Source of the DNA: Bdellovibrionales bacterium | GTDB lineage: Bacteria; Bdellovibrionota; Bdellovibrionia; Bdellovibrionales; UBA1609 | Assembly (NCBI GenBank): GCA_020628165.1 | Contig: JAHDFM010000012.1 | Location: 1 to 64,000, forward strand | Reading direction: 5' to 3' | Length of the DNA stretch: 64,000 nt | Part shown: in pieces, positions 26,892-36,325 of the stretch | Layout of the letters: every line of letters starts with the position of its first letter | Position numbering within the stretch: position 1 is the stretch's first letter | Translations under genes and position numbers: made by a program | Notes under the pieces: model-generated | Told to the model about the DNA's origin: nothing | Seen by the model: the letters and a program-made list of their open reading frames with translations, nothing else | Database searches by the model: none

Positions 26892-28439
26892 TCAGTCAAT
26901 GGACACTGACAGCTCAACCTCTTTATAGTCATCAAAAGCCCTTAACATGATATGATAGGTGCCTTCTAACGGATTTAATATTTCACAAACTTCGTTATTA
27001 CCAACTCTAAAAGGTCGACACTGGTAAGAAAAACGAGTGGGCTGCTCACCAAAACGGACATACAAGTCAGCATCTCCAGAACCACCACGAATCTGTACAC
27101 GCAAGCTATCAACACTTTCATCAACGACAACTTCATAAAAACTTTCTTGAGATTGAAACTGCGCTAACCCCTCAATGACCTCACCATCTTCAAGAATATT
27201 ATCGTCTAAGTTTTTATCGTCGCCACCATCATCTGGCTCTTCAACATCTTCACCGATTAAATATTGAGCTGACAATAGTAAGTTTGGCGAATCTCCACGC
27301 AACCCTCTTAACTTGTCTATTAAAGCGTTGCCCAAAATAGCATCTTTCACTTGTTGTGGAGTGCTCTGTGGATTTTGAGACAAATGCACAGCCACAACAC
27401 CAGCAACTAAAGGTGTAGCCATGGAGGTCCCGCTGATTGTGCGTGTGCGCGAGTTAGACCCAATCCATGCCGACAATATATTAGAACCTGGTGCAAAAAT
27501 ATCTACACACTCACCAAAGTTTGAAAAACTGGACATGTCATCATCTCTTGTTGTGCTCCCCACTGTGATTGCTTCAGCAAGTCTTGCTGGTGATTTGTTA
27601 CATGCATTGCTTGATTCATTTCCAGCAGCAACTACGTATGTGACTCCACTGTTTATGGATGCTCTCACTGCTAAGTCTATTGATGTTGAAATTCCACCAC
27701 CCAAGCTCATATTTGCAACGGCAGGCTTAATATGATTGCGTGTGACCCACTCTATTCCAGAAATGACATCTGAAAAGCGACCGCTTCCGCCACAACCTAG
27801 TACTCGAACTCCAACAACCTTAACATTTTTAGCAGCACCATATGTTTTCCCAGCAAGGGTTCCTGCAACATGAGTTCCGTGACCGTTACAATCATTGGCT
27901 ATTGAATCATTACCAACAAAATCAAACCCCTCCCTCCCACGATCTTCAAATTCGTTATGACTAATTTGCACGCCTGTATCTAATACATAAGCGTGCACCT
28001 CACTGCCCCCACTAAGAAGCGAATGTGAGCCGTCTAAAGGTAAGTTGCTCTGATCAATTCTATCTAAGTTATATGGGGGACTTAACTGAAAATTATCGAT
28101 GGATATAAAGTCATCTTTCTCAATCAATAGGACTTCATTCATGTTCTTAAGGAGTTCGACGTCAGCCAGTGATAGCTGGAACACTCCCCCCTTAATCGTA
28201 TGAGAAAAAGTTTTTAAACTTTGCACTTCCAATAAGCCTTCTATGGACGTCACCATAGACTGCACGTAGGCCTCTCCTTTTTTTTGCTGACCACTTATAA
28301 CCTGATCATTCAAAATAACAATGTACTGATCTGTAATGGCCGCTTGAGTGGGCGCAACTTCTTTGAACACAAGCTTTTCATTGGTGCACGACGAGAGCGC
28401 GAATAGAAACAATAATATGACAATACTTCTTACCTTCAA
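26892..28439 (-). CDS. Subtilisin-like S8 serine protease, lipoprotein with PPC domain
   Basis: A 515-residue predicted lipoprotein (MKVRSIVILLFLFALSSC, Cys 18). Residues about 35-115 form an inhibitor I9-type propeptide. The catalytic domain has D154 (YVLDTGVQI), H187 (NGHGTHVAG) and S339 (ISGTSMATPLVAG). After an acidic linker (residues about 395-415) comes a PPC-type C-terminal beta domain (RIQIRGGSGDADLYVRF-like, GTYHIMLRAF). The domain order matches secreted proteinase K-like enzymes, here lipid-anchored. It lies upstream of ampG on the same strand. Confidence 0.92.
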   Translation of the reverse strand: MKVRSIVILLFLFALSSCTNEKLVFKEVAPTQAAITDQYIVILNDQVISGQQKKGEAYVQSMVTSIEGLLEVQSLKTFSHTIKGGVFQLSLADVELLKNMNEVLLIEKDDFISIDNFQLSPPYNLDRIDQSNLPLDGSHSLLSGGSEVHAYVLDTGVQISHNEFEDRGREGFDFVGNDSIANDCNGHGTHVAGTLAGKTYGAAKNVKVVGVRVLGCGGSGRFSDVISGIEWVTRNHIKPAVANMSLGGGISTSIDLAVRASINSGVTYVVAAGNESSNACNKSPARLAEAITVGSTTRDDDMSSFSNFGECVDIFAPGSNILSAWIGSNSRTRTISGTSMATPLVAGVVAVHLSQNPQSTPQQVKDAILGNALIDKLRGLRGDSPNLLLSAQYLIGEDVEEPDDGGDDKNLDDNILEDGEVIEGLAQFQSQESFYEVVVDESVDSLRVQIRGGSGDADLYVRFGEQPTRFSYQCRPFRVGNNEVCEILNPLEGTYHIMLRAFDDYKEVELSVSID

Positions 28440-28619
28440 GAAAACCTCCCTGTTTTTGAAGCCAACGAGCTTCTGTAAAGAGGTTATAAAAGGCTAAAAG
28501 GGTTAAAAATTCTCACCCAAGGTCGGGATATAAGTGCTTAAATTAACTTACAAAATAAATATTTCTAAGGGGCAAAAGCAATTCTTATAGAGGTTCCTAA
28601 GCCGCTCTATTTAAAAAAC
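28440..28619. other. Gap between the OmpA and S8 protease genes
   Basis: The 293-base gap between the OmpA-like and S8 protease genes (both minus strand) contains the OmpA terminator at its right end and presumably the S8 protease promoter. AGGGAGGTTTTC lies just before the protease ATG and supplies its ribosome binding site. Nothing else was seen. Confidence 0.5.
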
Positions 28620-28621
28620 AT

Positions 28622-28653
28622 AAAAAAATACCTTTGCTCATATAAGCAAAGGC
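28622..28653 (-). terminator. Terminator after the OmpA-like gene
   Basis: On the minus strand GCCTTTGC and GCAAAGG form a stem of about 7 bp with an 8-base loop, followed by TATTTTTTTATG. This is a typical intrinsic terminator about 80 bases after the gene. Confidence 0.75.
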
Positions 28654-28732
28654 ATAAAAATTAATATTACAAAATGGCTACGACTCATATATTTTTAAAT
28701 AGACATCAGCGAAGCCATTCAAATAATAAAAC

Positions 28733-29395
28733 TTACTTTTCCATGACTCTTAATGAGATACGTCTGTTCTGTGCACGTCCCTCAGGAGTGTCATTAGTTG
28801 CGACAGCATGAGCTGAGCCATAACCTTCAGCACTCATGCGAGCCTCAGCAATACCTAAATTCATAATTGCACTTTTAACTGAATCAGCTCTGGCTTGTGA
28901 TAATTTTTTATTGATATCATCACTGCCTGTGTTGTCTGTATAACCACCAATCTTTAGTTTAACATTTGGGTAAGCTTTTAAAATTTCGAAAATATTTTTG
29001 ATCTGTTCGCTAGATTCCGCAGACAAGCTAGAACTTCCCGTTGCAAAGTTAATGCGATCAAAATTGAACCAAGTCTCTTTGTCTACCTGTCCATCTTTGA
29101 TGAAACCAATCAACTTGTTCTCAACACCAAACTCAGGGATGTTTAAACTAATACCAGATGGAAGTTCAACGGAAAAGAAATCACCGAGCGCTTTGGCAGC
29201 ATCTCCAGCAGCATCAATGGCTTGGCCAGCAACATTGGTGGCCGTGTCAGCTGCATTTTTTGCTGTATCAACCACGCCTTGAGTGGCGTCTTTCATTGCA
29301 TCCGTTAACCCTGCACCTTGATCACAAGAGCGATACCCAAAAAATATGGCAATAATAATTGCGATTAAAATTAAAATATTGATAAATCCCTTCAT
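28733..29395 (-). CDS. OmpA-domain protein with N-terminal membrane anchor
   Basis: A 220-residue protein. Residues about 4-20 are a single hydrophobic segment ending near GYRSC. An Ala/Asp-rich helical stretch (about 30-75) reads like a repetitive coiled segment. The C-terminal 110 residues are an OmpA/MotB peptidoglycan-binding domain (INFATGSSSLSAESSEQI, KIGGYTDNTGSDDINKKLS, GRAQNRRISLRV), with the D and R residues that contact diaminopimelate. It likely ties a membrane to the murein. AGGAG precedes the start. Confidence 0.85.
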   Translation of the reverse strand: MKGFINILILIAIIIAIFFGYRSCDQGAGLTDAMKDATQGVVDTAKNAADTATNVAGQAIDAAGDAAKALGDFFSVELPSGISLNIPEFGVENKLIGFIKDGQVDKETWFNFDRINFATGSSSLSAESSEQIKNIFEILKAYPNVKLKIGGYTDNTGSDDINKKLSQARADSVKSAIMNLGIAEARMSAEGYGSAHAVATNDTPEGRAQNRRISLRVMEK

Positions 29396-29595
29396 GGCTC
29401 CTCCTAGGTAGCGAGATACTTTCTATATAAAAACTGGCTCAGTATTTTCTCCACGGTATCAACTGTCAAGGTGTTTACCTACGACCGTTTCCAAATATAC
29501 ACACTTAATTAAACAGAATTAATTAACCTTGTGTAAAAAAGTTGAATGAATTTAAAATACATTTTGTTATTTGAGTCAGAAAAGGGGAATGACAA

Positions 29596-30018
29596 ATGGA
29601 TGACTGTATATTTTGTAAGATCGTAAATAAAGAACTCCCAAGCCATGTTGTGTACGAAGATGAACTCACACTCGCAATTTTAGATATCTTTCCAGCCAGC
29701 GAAGGCCACACCCTCGTTATCCCAAAAAAACACTATCTGAACTTTACCGATGTGCCAGAACAAGAACTCAAAGCATTAGCTGTTACTAGTCAACGTGTTT
29801 TAAAAGCTATCTTAAAATCTGAAATTTTACCGCAAGGCGCAAATGTGCTTACCAACCATGGTGAGGTCGCTGGACAAGACGTTATGCACTTCCATTGGCA
29901 CCTTATTCCTCGCTTTACGAGCGACTCTCTTGGCAAAGTCTTCAACAGAGAGTTTGCTCAAAAAGATACCCAAGAGCTCGCTCAAATAGCAACTAAAATA
30001 AAATCTTATATCAACTAA
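29596..30018 (+). CDS. HIT family nucleotide-binding protein
   Basis: A 140-residue histidine-triad protein with the motif H98-F-H100-W-H102-L-I-P-R. The N-terminal C4-I-F-C7 pair plus His residues suggests the zinc site of the HinT/Fhit-like branch. ILDIFPASEGHTLVIPKKH is characteristic. Members hydrolyse nucleoside phosphoramidates or similar substrates in the cytoplasm. GGGGAATGACAA lies just before the start. It is a stand-alone gene upstream of the second subtilase. Confidence 0.92.
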   Translation: MDDCIFCKIVNKELPSHVVYEDELTLAILDIFPASEGHTLVIPKKHYLNFTDVPEQELKALAVTSQRVLKAILKSEILPQGANVLTNHGEVAGQDVMHFHWHLIPRFTSDSLGKVFNREFAQKDTQELAQIATKIKSYIN

Positions 30019-30123
30019 AACTTTTTAGTCTTTGACCCTATCTATCGATAACTGAAACAATTGTTACACCGTTAAAAATAACGAGTTTTCCTGACTCAAT
30101 TCGCTTTAGCCAAGGAGGTGCTT

Positions 30124-31446
30124 ATGCGTATTCTATCCACTTTATTAACCCTATTTTTCTGTCTGAGTGCCACGGCCAATAATGAGTACATTATTGAAGT
30201 GAACGATGCCTTTTTGGCGACTCAAACTCAGCCACTGTCTATGTTTTCTCAAAACATCACACAAAATCAAAATAAGTTTGTTGCAAATTTAAGCAGCGAT
30301 GACCTAAGAGTCCTTAAAAGCGATTCAAATGTCATAAATGTTTATAAAAATTTACGCTTTCAACTTTTTAACACACCAGATGACTTAGGTGAAAACTTGT
30401 GGGGCTTAGAAAATCCATCTAAAGCTGATGAAAACTTTGATATCAATGTCATTCCAGCTTGGGCTATCACAACAGGTTCAGAAAAAATCGTTGTTGCCGT
30501 GACTGATACAGGTGCAATGATTGATCATACAGACCTCAAAGACAACCTTTGGATGAATGAGGCTGAGCTGAACGGAATCGCCGGTGAAGATGACGATGGC
30601 AACGGTTATGTTGATGATATCTATGGATACGATTTTCCTAAAGACACTGGCACATTAGGAGACCGAGTAGGTCACGGAACGCACGTCTCTGGAACCATAG
30701 GCGCTCAAGGAAATAATGGCACAGGTGTTGTTGGTGTTAACTGGGATGTTAGCCTAATGACTTTAAACATCTTTCCTGATAGAGGATCTGCAACTTTAGA
30801 TAAAATCATAGATGCCATTAAGTATGCTGCCGATAACGGTGCGCACGTTATCAACGCGTCTTGGGGTGGTCCAGCACCAGATCCAAATGATGAAGAGGCT
30901 ATAGAGGCTTATGAGCAGCTCAAGCAAGTTATTAAAGAAGCTGGAGATGCCGGAGTATTGTTTGTAGCTGCAGCTGGGAACAGTGGCAACGATTCAGACT
31001 CTCGCCCTCTTTACCCAGCAGCTTTTGACTTAGACAACATTATATCTGTTGGTTCAATGACTAGCACTGGTCGTAGATCATTCTTTTCTAACTACGGAAA
31101 AGTCAGTGTTGATGTCTTTGCCCCTGGCAGTAACATTGTCAGCACAACTAACAACGGCCGCACCGGTCGCCTTTCTGGAACATCAATGGCATCTCCTCAT
31201 GTTGCTGGCATTGCAGCACTTTTACTTTCTGTTAACGAAGAAGCTACTTGGGCTGAACTCAAAGATGCCATTCTTTCAACCTGTACTGCAAATAACGCCT
31301 TCACTGATCGCAGTGTTTGCGGTGGACATGTTGATACACATGCTGCCCTTCTTAAGATTCAAGAGATTGCCGAGCAAGACCCTGAAAACCCAGACACTCC
31401 TGAGGACCCAGAAAACCCTGAAGAGCCAGAAGAAATCACTAATTAA
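30124..31446 (+). CDS. Secreted subtilisin-like S8 serine protease
   Basis: A 440-residue protein with a Sec signal peptide (MRILSTLLTLFFCLSATA). A short propeptide-like part precedes the catalytic domain, which holds D128 (VAVTDTGAMI), H184 (VGHGTHVSG) and S354 (LSGTSMASPHVAG). The insert AGEDDDGNGYVDDIYGYDF is the calcium-binding type known from thermitase-like and S8A proteins. The tail is a Pro/Glu-rich P-E-N-P repeat of about 25 residues. ATG 30124 is chosen because AAGGAGG lies five bases upstream, so the GTG at 30118 is part of the ribosome binding site. Confidence 0.93.
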   Translation: MRILSTLLTLFFCLSATANNEYIIEVNDAFLATQTQPLSMFSQNITQNQNKFVANLSSDDLRVLKSDSNVINVYKNLRFQLFNTPDDLGENLWGLENPSKADENFDINVIPAWAITTGSEKIVVAVTDTGAMIDHTDLKDNLWMNEAELNGIAGEDDDGNGYVDDIYGYDFPKDTGTLGDRVGHGTHVSGTIGAQGNNGTGVVGVNWDVSLMTLNIFPDRGSATLDKIIDAIKYAADNGAHVINASWGGPAPDPNDEEAIEAYEQLKQVIKEAGDAGVLFVAAAGNSGNDSDSRPLYPAAFDLDNIISVGSMTSTGRRSFFSNYGKVSVDVFAPGSNIVSTTNNGRTGRLSGTSMASPHVAGIAALLLSVNEEATWAELKDAILSTCTANNAFTDRSVCGGHVDTHAALLKIQEIAEQDPENPDTPEDPENPEEPEEITN

Positions 31447-31461
31447 TCTTAACTCTTTACA

Positions 31462-31490
31462 AAGAGCACTCTTTAGAGAGTGCTCTTATT
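31462..31490. terminator. Bidirectional terminator between convergent genes
   Basis: An 11-bp perfect stem (AAGAGCACTCT and AGAGTGCTCTT) with a TTAG loop sits 16 bases after the protease stop. The TAA stop of the convergent gene is read from the loop (31473-31475), so the minus-strand mRNA carries the hairpin across its stop codon. Confidence 0.75.
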
Positions 31491-31979
31491 TGCAACGATC
31501 TCTTTTTTTAATTTGTCGTAAAAAAAATCAATAACAATATCATGTGAAAATAATCGCCTCACTCTCAAGCGATAGCACTCTTCCTGTTGCAATATCACTT
31601 CAAAAGAAAATTTTTGGTCTAACTCTCTTTGATCTAAGTTAAAAAATTCAGGGTCAAACTGATCCTTATTAGCAAGCATATCTGCTAAAGCTAAATCAAC
31701 GACTTGCATATAGTTATCTTCTACAAAAATGGCATCTTCAGTGGAATGCACAGGGCCTTCTCCCCAAACATGCACATGTGATCTCAGAATTTGATTGTGT
31801 TCATTGAAGTAATACTCCCAGGACTGGATGTACACTTCATTTATAAAGCGAACTATTTTAGGTTGGTATATAAAAACCCTCTTGCCGTCTTCTTTGTGTT
31901 GATAGTTCGCTAATAAACTGGCAACTTCTGGTTCGCCATGAGATATGTCTTTCAAAGCTATAGCAATTAAATTTTTCAT
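31473..31979 (-). CDS. Unrecognised 168-residue cytoplasmic protein
   Basis: A protein beginning MKNLIAIALKDISHGEPEV, with no signal or membrane segment. It contains many aromatic and charged residues (VFIYQPKIVRFINEVYIQSW, HVHVWGEGPVHSTEDAIFVE) and I do not recognise its family. Its ATG overlaps the stop of the upstream fatty-acid-hydroxylase gene (ATGA), so the two are translationally coupled and probably work together. Its stop lies in the loop of the shared terminator. Confidence 0.7.
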   Translation of the reverse strand: MKNLIAIALKDISHGEPEVASLLANYQHKEDGKRVFIYQPKIVRFINEVYIQSWEYYFNEHNQILRSHVHVWGEGPVHSTEDAIFVEDNYMQVVDLALADMLANKDQFDPEFFNLDQRELDQKFSFEVILQQEECYRLRVRRLFSHDIVIDFFYDKLKKEIVANKSTL

Positions 31980-32755
31980 CGAAACGGCTGCAGGAAAAGG
32001 GTCCACAGTTTTTGTTCTTTGGATGAGCGAAACTCATCGAGACCAATTTTCATACTTTGCTCCGGATTTATTGTCTGAGATTTAAATGACGAAAAGATCT
32101 TATCCCACCATATGACTGAAAAACCAAAATTAGAATTGGTCTCATTTACAATCACTGAATGATGCACTCTATGTAAGCTGGGTGTGACTAAAATTTTATT
32201 CACAATGTTTTCTACTTTTTGAGGCAATTTAAAATTTGAGTGGTTAAACAAAGAACAACTGCTTAAAATCAATTCAAATAAAAACACAGCTACAACAGGA
32301 GCTCCTAGCAAAACTACAAATATCATTTTTAAAAGCAAGGATAGAACGATTTCAATGGGATGGAATCTCACGCCCGTTGACGTGTCAAAAGCGACATCAC
32401 TGTGATGAAAACGATGGATTCGCCATAGTAATGGTATGGAATGACTCAGTCTGTGTTGAAAATAAATCAAGATATCTAAAAAGATCACTGACAAGGTTAC
32501 TGTTAACCAAGCTGGCAGTGATAAATAATTAAAAAGACCTAGGCCTTCTAAACTCGCAAGCTCCGCCACTTGCAATAAAGTGACCGGCAATAAAATCAAG
32601 AGCCCAGAGTTAAGTACTGATATTATAATGTTAGTAATAAATCTCTGTTTGTTCGATTTGGCTCTAAAAGACTTCAACGATCCTATAAGAACAAACATTA
32701 CAAATAATGCTAGAAAGACAATCAGCCGAGATGTCGGTGAAAAAACAAACTCCAT
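31976..32755 (-). CDS. Sterol desaturase / fatty acid hydroxylase family membrane protein
   Basis: A protein of about 259 residues with several membrane segments and the three His boxes of the family: H-R-L-S-H, H-R-F-H-H and H-R-V-H-H, placed in QHRLSHSIPLLWRIHRFHHSD and LHRVHHSV. These bind the di-iron centre that hydroxylates or desaturates lipids. The substrate is unknown. I favour ATG 32755; a GTG at 32761 is equally in frame and neither has a strong ribosome binding site. It is coupled to the following 168-residue protein gene. Confidence 0.85.
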   Translation of the reverse strand: MEFVFSPTSRLIVFLALFVMFVLIGSLKSFRAKSNKQRFITNIIISVLNSGLLILLPVTLLQVAELASLEGLGLFNYLSLPAWLTVTLSVIFLDILIYFQHRLSHSIPLLWRIHRFHHSDVAFDTSTGVRFHPIEIVLSLLLKMIFVVLLGAPVVAVFLFELILSSCSLFNHSNFKLPQKVENIVNKILVTPSLHRVHHSVIVNETNSNFGFSVIWWDKIFSSFKSQTINPEQSMKIGLDEFRSSKEQKLWTLFLQPFR

Positions 32756-32825
32756 ATTCACATTTAACTATAATGGATCTTAATAAAAAAAAATAGTGCT
32801 ACTTAAGGCCTATTATTCTAAAAAT

Positions 32826-32856
32826 CAAAAAAAACCCTCGACGAGGTCGAGGGTTT
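32826..32856 (-). terminator. Strong terminator after the mechanosensitive channel gene
   Basis: On the minus strand AAACCCTCGAC and GTCGAGGGTTT form an 11-bp stem with a 3-base loop, continued by a run of eight Ts. It ends the channel transcript about 55 bases past the stop. Confidence 0.9.
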
Positions 32857-32911
32857 GTAAATTCAGTTGATCAATAGAACTTAAAGCCGTTCTACCATAC
32901 TTTTTATGGGT

Positions 32912-34084
32912 TTATTTTTTAACTTTACTCGCCCAATGGTTCGTTAAAGTCTTAGCAGCTTCAATACCACCAACACCAAAGGCAACAGCAGCAGATACAG
33001 CAACAGCACCTAAAGTCAAACCAAAGGCCATGTTCACGATATTGTCAGCAAGTCCCATAGCCTTTAAGCCCATACTTAACACAAGACCTAAAATAGCAAA
33101 GCGAGCAACACTTGCGATGAATTTGCTATTTGGAGCTAAGCTGATTTTCTTATGAGCTAAGTTAGCAAGAGCAGCACCAATAAAGATGATCACACCACCC
33201 ATTAACAAACGGCCACCAAAAGTGAGAACCTGGGCAAACACTTCAGACAACAGTTCAATCCCTAATAAATCAATAGCCGTGGTAAAAGCAGTTAACATAA
33301 TAAAGAACATCACAATCTTTCCAACGATGTTGACTGGTGTGATACTTTTAGGAAAAGCACTTTGTAAACCTAACTTATTCGGTAGGTCATTCACTGAGAG
33401 ACTCTCTAATAAAGATGTCAAAAGCGAGACTACAAATCTAGCTATATAGTATGTGACCCCAATAATAACTGCAGCACCAAACAATCTAAAAATCACATCA
33501 AAAAACTGCGACAACATATTTCTAGCAGGTTCAGAGATGGCTTCAAAATCTAAAGTCTCAAAACCTTGAATTGCTAGCGGTATAAAAACAACTGCAAAAA
33601 CAAAGGTGCTAAGAAATTTTGATGTTTTAAAGTTAATTCCAACGTTTTTACTATTCACCCACTCATCAAGTTTGACTGTTGCCAACTCAACAAAGCTTTG
33701 TGCCACTTTTGCTAAAATCCAGCCCGCGTAAAAAATAATACCAGCAGCAATGATGTTTGGTATGTATCCTAAGAACTGATCCGCTAGGTTTTTTAATGGA
33801 TCTAGCACTGCTGTGATATTCATTCGCTCTAGCACAATCAAAATCACGTTGAGTAAAATGATATAATAAATCAACTGCCCTAAGAGAGATGCAACATCGA
33901 CACCCACTGTGCTGGCATCTATTTTTTTATTGAAGCTTGTCTTTCTAAAAAAGCTAATAAACAAATTGCGTAAAAATTTGGCAATAAATATACCGACAAT
34001 GAGAATTAACAGTGTCACCAGTATTCCCGGAAAACTGCTGCCTAGTGTGGCACTCAGCGCACTTTTTAAACTATCTAAATTCAT
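32912..34084 (-). CDS. Mechanosensitive channel-like membrane protein (TM-helix repeats)
   Basis: A 390-residue protein with about eight hydrophobic segments arranged as repeats of the conserved TM-helix type. The C-terminal pattern GLTLGAVAVSAAVAFGVGG matches the pore-lining helix and the beginning of the MscS-like region, but the large cytoplasmic MscS beta-domain is absent. It could form a small-conductance osmotic channel. GGTAGGTTATATG supplies a moderate ribosome binding site. A single strong terminator follows, so it is probably monocistronic. Confidence 0.8.
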   Translation of the reverse strand: MNLDSLKSALSATLGSSFPGILVTLLILIVGIFIAKFLRNLFISFFRKTSFNKKIDASTVGVDVASLLGQLIYYIILLNVILIVLERMNITAVLDPLKNLADQFLGYIPNIIAAGIIFYAGWILAKVAQSFVELATVKLDEWVNSKNVGINFKTSKFLSTFVFAVVFIPLAIQGFETLDFEAISEPARNMLSQFFDVIFRLFGAAVIIGVTYYIARFVVSLLTSLLESLSVNDLPNKLGLQSAFPKSITPVNIVGKIVMFFIMLTAFTTAIDLLGIELLSEVFAQVLTFGGRLLMGGVIIFIGAALANLAHKKISLAPNSKFIASVARFAILGLVLSMGLKAMGLADNIVNMAFGLTLGAVAVSAAVAFGVGGIEAAKTLTNHWASKVKK

Positions 34085-34373
34085 ATAACCTACCCTTTGT
34101 AAAAATAATTAAACTCTCTCACACCTTTTGACGCTAGGTTAAAAGAAATGGTCACAATATAATATATTTAGTGCGTCAAATAGTTGAAAACAATGAACTA
34201 AAATTGATCTCTATTTTAATAGCCTGAATTCTTTTCATAATATTATTTGTTGAGTCTCAGCAACTGGCCCCTGGAAAGTTAGCACAAAGATGTTAAGTGC
34301 CTCGACCAAAAACTAGATGAAATATCAGCAGAGCCTAGTATAGTTAGTTCACTCATTCCCCCAAGGAGATTTC

Positions 34374-35534
34374 ATGCAAAAAACAATCATGTTACTTGGC
34401 TCTGGAGAGCTTGGAAAAGAATTTGTTATTGCCGCCCAAAGGTTAGGCCAAACTGTTATTGCTGTCGATAAATATGAGGGGGCCCCCGCTATGCAAGTGG
34501 CTGACAAGTTTGAAGTGGTCGACATGCTCAGTGGTGATGAACTTGAAAAAATTGTGCGCAAACACAAACCTGACATTATCGTTCCAGAAGTTGAATCCAT
34601 TAGAACTGAAAAATTAAAACAATTTGAAGGAGAAGGAGTTTTTGTCGTTCCTACTGCAGAGGCCACCCACCTCACCATGAACCGAGATGCCATCCGCGAC
34701 GTCGCTGCCAATGAACTCGGTTTAAAAACACCTAAGTTTGCCTATGCAGAATCGGCTGAAGAATTACAACAGGTCTCAGAACAAATTGGCTTTCCTTGTG
34801 TGGTCAAACCTGTGATGTCTTCTTCAGGAAAAGGGCAGTCCGTCGCCAACAACGTGAAAGAGCTTGCCGACTCTTGGACCTACGCTTGTGAAGGCGCTAG
34901 AGGTGATACTCAACGAGTGATCATCGAAGAATTCATTCGCTTTGAACAAGAAATCACTTTACTTACTGTTAAGCAAAAAAGCGGACCCACCGTGTTTGTA
35001 AAGCCAATTGGTCATCGACAAGAGCGTGGTGATTACCAAGAATCATGGTTACCAGCCGACTTAAGCAGTGACTTACTACACAAAGCACAAACCATGGCCA
35101 AGGCTGTGACGGATCGCTTAGGTGGAGCTGGGCTATTTGGAGTTGAGTTTTTTATTACAGAAGATGATGTTTACTTTTCAGAACTATCACCACGCCCACA
35201 TGACACAGGAATGGTCACACTCATCTCACAAAACCTGACTGAATTTGATCTTCACTTGAGAGCTATTTTAGGCTTAAAAATTCCTGACATCCAGTACTAC
35301 CACAAAGCTGCGGCGTCTCATGTGATCCTCGCAGACAAAGAGAGTGACACTCCCCCATACTTCATGGGCCTCAATGATGCTCTCAAAATTTCTAACACAG
35401 AAGTGAGAATATTTAATAAGCCATCAGCTAGACCGTTCCGTCGAATGGGAGTTGTGCTCTCTCATGCTGACGATATAAAAACGGCAAGAGCTTATGCAAG
35501 CAATGCCAGTCGCAAGATAGAGCTTAAGTACTAA
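34374..35534 (+). CDS. purT: Formate-dependent phosphoribosylglycinamide formyltransferase PurT
   Basis: A 386-residue ATP-grasp enzyme of purine synthesis: it makes formyl-GAR from GAR, formate and ATP. The N-terminal [21 protein letters not shown], the ATP-grasp segment [39 protein letters not shown] (metal and active-site Glu residues) and [13 protein letters not shown] are all PurT features, and the length is normal. CCAAGGAGATTTC precedes the ATG. A membrane protein gene begins one base after the stop, so they share a transcript. Confidence 0.95.
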   Translation: MQKTIMLLGSGELGKEFVIAAQRLGQTVIAVDKYEGAPAMQVADKFEVVDMLSGDELEKIVRKHKPDIIVPEVESIRTEKLKQFEGEGVFVVPTAEATHLTMNRDAIRDVAANELGLKTPKFAYAESAEELQQVSEQIGFPCVVKPVMSSSGKGQSVANNVKELADSWTYACEGARGDTQRVIIEEFIRFEQEITLLTVKQKSGPTVFVKPIGHRQERGDYQESWLPADLSSDLLHKAQTMAKAVTDRLGGAGLFGVEFFITEDDVYFSELSPRPHDTGMVTLISQNLTEFDLHLRAILGLKIPDIQYYHKAAASHVILADKESDTPPYFMGLNDALKISNTEVRIFNKPSARPFRRMGVVLSHADDIKTARAYASNASRKIELKY

Positions 35535-35535
35535 T

Positions 35536-36138
35536 ATGCCGTTACCATTTATTACCTCACAAGGAATTGCCTTTGCGTTAAGCCTTGGGCAGTCTCAACT
35601 CAAAAAATACATTCAGAAAAAAATTGATCTCAAGATTTTAAATCAAGTGGAGATTAAAATTGAAAACGAAATAAATCTGTTTTTAAAAAACCTACAGTTA
35701 AAAACACAGATTTATATTTTAATAGCAGTTGTTAATCTAGCCTGTTTGTTAATTTCATTTTTTTTAAATGACTATCGTTTTATAAATTACATTGCTCTGT
35801 TTGTGTCAGTTCTTTTTATTTTATATATGACCTACAACTCCGTCACAAATTTTCGGCGCACGATTGATTACTTTCAAAATTTTGAAAGTCATATCAAACA
35901 ACTCTTATCTAAGGAGCTAAAGTCTGCTAAAGATGCCGACTGGAAAAACAAAATGGCCTTGCTATTAGACTCTAAAGAAATTCACGACTACTATCTTGTC
36001 GTTCTAGATAAAATGATCGCTTCGCTCTCAGCTTGGCTTACGCGCAATAAATCACTCCTGTACGTGCGAATTGGCTTGTTTATTTTTGCATCCATGAGCC
36101 TCACTTACTCCGCAAGAGAGCTATTAGCTAAACTCTAA
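35536..36138 (+). CDS. Unrecognised membrane protein
   Basis: A 200-residue protein with two adjacent hydrophobic helices at about 57-77 and 81-101 and a third near the C-terminus (about 172-190). The N-terminal 50 residues are amphipathic and charged. I recognise no family. It starts one base after the purT stop and is presumably co-transcribed and translationally coupled to it, although no metabolic link is evident. Confidence 0.6.
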   Translation: MPLPFITSQGIAFALSLGQSQLKKYIQKKIDLKILNQVEIKIENEINLFLKNLQLKTQIYILIAVVNLACLLISFFLNDYRFINYIALFVSVLFILYMTYNSVTNFRRTIDYFQNFESHIKQLLSKELKSAKDADWKNKMALLLDSKEIHDYYLVVLDKMIASLSAWLTRNKSLLYVRIGLFIFASMSLTYSARELLAKL

Positions 36139-36325
36139 TTTTATGCGATTCTTCGAAAGTACACACTGAGTTGATTTCAACAAAAAGACTCACTTCCTCT
36201 GCTCAGCAAAAAACACTCCAAATATATAAATTCACTGTGAAAAATCAAAACTTTTTGTTTTTACTAAACATTGACTGACAAAGTCACACTTATTACTATT
36301 GCTGACTTACACACTTTAGGAATTT

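Noticed and set aside
31106-31534. 142-residue plus-strand frame inside the subtilase gene
   Set aside because: It runs in another frame of the clearly real S8 protease and across its terminator; the composition is that of a shadow frame.
34264-34290. CCCCTGGAAAGTT as a further repeat copy before purT
   Set aside because: The match to the repeat end is only seven bases with no palindrome.
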